Source: Imbricaverruca yamaguchii (Eukaryota > Arthropoda > Thecostraca > Neoverrucidae). Taken from it: DNA of 64,000 nucleotides. Location of the stretch: NCBI GenBank assembly GCA_034440575.1, contig JAOTOL010001393.1, forward strand, positions 208,501 to 272,500, read 5' to 3'. Both the position numbers and the translations under genes were made by a program. Below are positions 61,015 through 64,000 of this stretch, piece by piece. Each line of letters opens with the position of its first letter. Positions within the stretch are counted from its first letter, which is position 1. The notes under the pieces are model-generated. The model saw nothing but the letters and a program-made list of their open reading frames with translations. It was not told where the DNA came from and ran no database searches.

Positions 61015-63869
61015 CTGCAACGTGGATTACAGTCTCATGGCCTCGGTTCAGATTCTGGGAAGCCTTGCTACTGGTACTGATCTGTTTAGAATTGCAGACG
61101 GCAGACGCCCTGTGGAACTACACACCGGAAGTTTCGCCGTCCTCGCAGTCGGACGGACCCACCATGTCTTCGTCGGTGTCGACGGGGACTGGAGCGACCT
61201 CGGCTGTGTTAGTTCCGTCACCGCCAGCCTCCTCGTCCTCGCTGAGGTCACAGTCGGGCGTCTCCCGATCCTCGACGCCGACCGGCGAGTCCGCCTCCTC
61301 GTCAGTCACCTCCGACTCGTCCTCGTCACTCTCCTCGTCCTCGTTTTCGTCGTGGCTGCTGTCGTCGGCGCCCTTGCGGCGCCGCCGCCGCTCGACGGCC
61401 GCGCTCTCCTGGCGCTGCACAAACTCGCCGAACACGCGGCTCATCTTGGCGCGGCCCACCTGCGCGTTGTCGGCCAGCAGGCTTGTCAGCGACGAGTCGG
61501 CGTCGGCCGGGTCGCGCCGCCGCCAGTCGTCGGCGCCGCACAGCGCGTCCATCGACTCGGCCAGCGCGGCGCGCCGCCTGCGCTGCAGCTGGGCGCCCAG
61601 CAGACGGAACGCCTCCTTGGCCTGGTCGTGCATCGCGCCGGGCGACAGGCGCAGGCGGTCGCGTCGGTTGGCCGTCTCGATCAGGCCGTATACGTCCTTG
61701 AAGTCGGGGAACTCGCGCGTGCGGTTGACAAACTTCTCGATGCGGTGGTTGATGCCGGGGTAGCGTGTCCCCGTGAAGTGAATGCGACGCGTCTCCAAGC
61801 GTTCCGCTTCCTCTCCCATGCCCACCAGACCGCAGTAATACCGGTACACCTGCAATATAAGATAATCGTAATGATTTCGTTTCTTGATGTCGTCTTCGAA
61901 ACGTTATGCGGTTAACTATAAAAACGTAACGCTGCCAGCGATAGTTGTATTGGGACGGGATAATACGGTTGAACAGTCGCCAAGAGCGGCGAGTGTCGCT
62001 CCTCAACAGTTGTCTCGCGACCGCAAGAAAACGATCAGCGGCAGCGCGGAAGTGCGTCACCGTTTCATCGGACTGTCGGAATAAACATCCATATGAAATT
62101 ATATTTTACTGAGTGATCCTATTAATTATCTGGCACCCAGCAAAGTATCAGCCAAGTTGGCTACATAGAGTCCCGGTTTAGGGCGTTGGCTTTCAGCTTG
62201 TGCTACAGACGTGAACAATTGTGAAGGGACATGGACACAACTGCTTGAGAAAACATTTCAAAGTGAGACACGAGACCGAAATAACAACGGCTACAACAAA
62301 CAGGATAAAGGTCTGTATCTCCATGACCCAGCACGCGTGTGTCCACATCCTCATCTGTCGCCGCTTGAGCCACACTTCCGGTGATTAAACAGCCGCATAT
62401 GACATACCTTCACATATCGCCGTTTCAGTCACACTTCTATTATTCAGCACCCGCATGCTATATGCAACATATATGCAACATACCTTCACATATCGCCGCT
62501 TGAGTCGAGAGCTAATGATGTAAGTGGACCCAGCCGCATCCTCCCAGTCCACCTCCTGAACCTCCTGACGGCCGATCTCGCGCTCCAGTCGGCGCAGCGT
62601 CTTCTCCAGCTTGGCCAGGTGTCGCCGGTGGCGGCGCTTCTCCGTCTCCTCGTCGACACTCTTTGGCAGCGCAGCGGACTTGCCGTCGTCCGCGGCCGCC
62701 GAGGCCTGCGACTGAGCACCACCGCCGTCCTGCGCACTGACCGGTGGCGGCTTCTTCTCGACTGAGGTAGGTGCGATGGCTGAACGCGCCGACGACGCCA
62801 CCAGCTTGATCTGGTCCAGCTGCTCGAGGAAGGCGCGGAGCATGGTGAAGCAGTGGCGCGGCTCGGTGCGCACGCGGTCGGCGCACTGGACGGTGACGCC
62901 CAGCAGGTGCTGGCGGCGGCCCGACGACGGCGAACTGAGCGCCAGCACGGCCGCGTGTCGGCGCCGCAGCTTGGTCAGGATCCGGCTCTCGCCGGCGGCC
63001 AACAACGGCTCCAGCAACGCACACAACTCGTCCAGCTTCTCCTCGCACGAGCCGATGGCGGCCGACTCACATCCCGGTGCGGTAGCGTCGCCGTTGGTGC
63101 TCACCGACTCCGGCTTCATCCGCTTTACAGAGGAAGATACTTCCTGCCTAGGGCGCTTCACAGGGGTGGCGTTTCGCTTAGAAGAGCGTTCCCTCGGAAG
63201 GGGATTGTCCCGCTTAGAAGAGCGTTTCACAGGAGGGGAGGTGTCCCGCTTGCAGGGATACTCCAAGGACGGAGAGGCATCTTCGTCAGACGTCGGCTTC
63301 TCGGAAGGGCTTCCATTTCCAGCTGGGAGCTCCACGGGAGAGGAAGTATCCCTCCCAAGAGAACGTTTCTGGGATGAAGAGGTATGACATTCGGAGGGGA
63401 GCTTCTCCGACTCGAGGATGTGCGGCTCAAGTGAGCCCTTAGCAGTTTCTGCGGTCTTCGTCTCACCTGGAGAGCGTTTCGGTCGAGAAAATTCGTCCTT
63501 CTCCCTCTGGGACGATCCTTTCTCGTTTTCCTCCCTCTTGACTCGTTTACTTCTTCCCGGAACGGATTTTTCAGATCGGTGAGCACCAGATTGAATCCTG
63601 CCGTCCTTCCCACAGCCATTTCGATCCTGGTCAGTGCTGACAGCACAATCCGTGGCAGTTTTTGTCTTCCCTTTGTCGTGGGAAGCCTCAAAGAAGTCGG
63701 TTATATCTCTTTGCGTGTCACCATTGCAAACAATTATCTTAGATTTTGTACTTTTCATTAGTTTCTTCTTCTTGGTTTGCCTGTTATCGGAAGTGGTGAT
63801 CTGATTCTGCGTTTTACTGACATCTCGAGTGACGAAGTCATCGTCGCTGAGTACAATTACCTCGGTCAT
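60922..63869 (-). CDS. DAXX: DAXX-like histone chaperone (three exons, ~734 aa)
   Basis: DAXX is a nuclear H3.3-H4 chaperone and SUMO-dependent transcription co-regulator. Exons on the minus strand: 63869-62484, 61849-61124 and probably 61014-60922; the 734-aa product is close to human DAXX (740). Order: SUMO-interacting motif VIVLSDDD (residues 4-11); PIP-box-like QRDITDFF (53-60); basic, Ser-rich disordered part with RSSKRD-type repeats (100-255); four-helix-bundle region (about 276-356, EEKLDELCALLEPLL to MLRAFLEQLDQI); histone-binding domain (about 411-613) with RLEREI...SRLKRRYVK, HFTGTRYPG, HRIEKFVN, EAFRLLGAQLQ and NAQVGRAKMSRVFGEFV; acidic tract (622-703) with DENEDEESDEDE; basic end SPRRKRSR. 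ATG has purine at -3. The gene is tail-to-tail with PDHA. A possible 5'-UTR acceptor lies at 63910. Confidence 0.9.
61124..61849 (-). CDS. DAXX: DAXX-like exon 2 (residues 463-704)
   Basis: Acceptor TTATATTGCAG|GTGTAC, phase 0, 242 codons. It starts VYRYYCGLVGMGEEAERL and holds the bulk of the histone-binding domain, a run of arginines (VERRRRRKG) and the acidic tract. The 3' end is ambiguous: donor GGT|GTGTAG (61124) or G|GTGTGT (61126), or reading through to a TAG at 61118-61120. Confidence 0.88.
62484..63869 (-). CDS. DAXX: DAXX-like exon 1 (residues 1-462)
   Basis: 462 codons ending in phase 0 at donor GTGAAG|GTATGT. It holds the SUMO-interacting motif, the PIP-box-like motif, the disordered basic region, the helical bundle and the first helix of the histone-binding domain (HLAKLEKTLRRLEREIGRQE ... 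ISSRLKRRYVK). The ORF would read on into the intron for 32 codons, which are not conserved. Confidence 0.9.
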
Positions 63870-64000
63870 TACTGTTCACGGAGGAACAAGCACGTACAAC
63901 CGACGATTCCTGAAACAACGTGCTTCAGTCATGACAACGATAAGAAACAAACGTTGGTAAAGCTGTTACTGCACACATACCATGTCGCGAACACCACGGG
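63870..64000 (-). promoter_or_regulatory. 5' region of the DAXX-like gene
   Basis: Upstream of the ATG on the minus strand. CACGTTGTTTCAG|GAATCG (acceptor at 63910) looks like a splice acceptor, so a 5'-UTR intron is possible and the promoter may lie outside the window. Confidence 0.3.

Noticed and set aside
60932..61915. 327-codon plus-strand ORF
   Set aside because: It is the antisense of the GC-rich DAXX-like exon 2, which has clear homology on the minus strand.
62776..63387. Two plus-strand ORFs of 203 and 174 codons
   Set aside because: Antisense shadows of DAXX-like exon 1.

Overview
The window is nuclear DNA from an animal, most likely an arthropod. The evidence is GC-rich exons separated by GT..AG introns, a mitochondrial pyruvate dehydrogenase gene closest to arthropod forms, several tRNA-derived SINE types, Penelope-like, non-LTR and PIF/Harbinger-like remnants, long (TA)n tracts, and scattered short TTAGG/CCTAA tracts. 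A crustacean or chelicerate is plausible, but the species cannot be fixed from sequence alone. Gene density is low. Only about the last 13 kb carries genes I can name with confidence.

Layout. 0-1.3 kb: AT-rich interspersed repeats. 1.4-3.4, 6.1-7.0, 9.8-14.2, 30.6-30.9 and 32.1-33.2 kb: one large, badly degenerated repeat family built of short GGGCC...AAAAATCGC-like units, present in both orientations, with other repeats inserted in it. This family also holds a near-perfect palindrome of about 580 bp (12.9-13.5 kb). Three copies of a ~700 bp repeat lie at 11.5, 17.5 and 23.2 kb, and two copies of a ~870 bp repeat at 8.2 and 30.9 kb. A four-monomer satellite of ~260 bp spans 21.3-22.4 kb. A 936 bp PIF/Harbinger-like element with TTA target duplication is at 26.9-27.8 kb. 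A broken non-LTR retrotransposon (endonuclease + reverse transcriptase) is at 33.2-35.4 kb on the minus strand. 35.9-43 kb is mostly AT-rich repeats. Two short unspliced candidate genes (a secreted Ala/Gly/Thr-rich protein at 15.6 kb and a basic 133-aa ORF at 16.1-16.5 kb) and two isolated candidate exons (5.2 and 43.3 kb) are listed at low confidence.

Genes. The E1 alpha subunit gene of pyruvate dehydrogenase (PDHA) lies on the plus strand with eight exons from 50,821 to 59,216. Every junction is GT..AG and in phase. The first coding exon(s) with the mitochondrial presequence are not certain; one candidate is at 43,507-43,554. Its introns hold tRNA-derived SINEs (one with a perfect 16-bp target duplication) and minisatellites, and a 30-bp minisatellite starts about 100 bp after the stop codon. 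Tail-to-tail with it, on the minus strand, is a DAXX-like histone chaperone gene (63,869 down to 60,922, three exons, about 734 aa). It has an N-terminal SUMO-interacting motif, a four-helix-bundle region, the histone-binding domain and an acidic tract.

Most notable observation: the DAXX-like protein carries a textbook PCNA-interacting motif (PIP box, QRDITDFF, residues 53-60), which I do not know from vertebrate DAXX. The two genes have no obvious functional link; they are simply neighbours.
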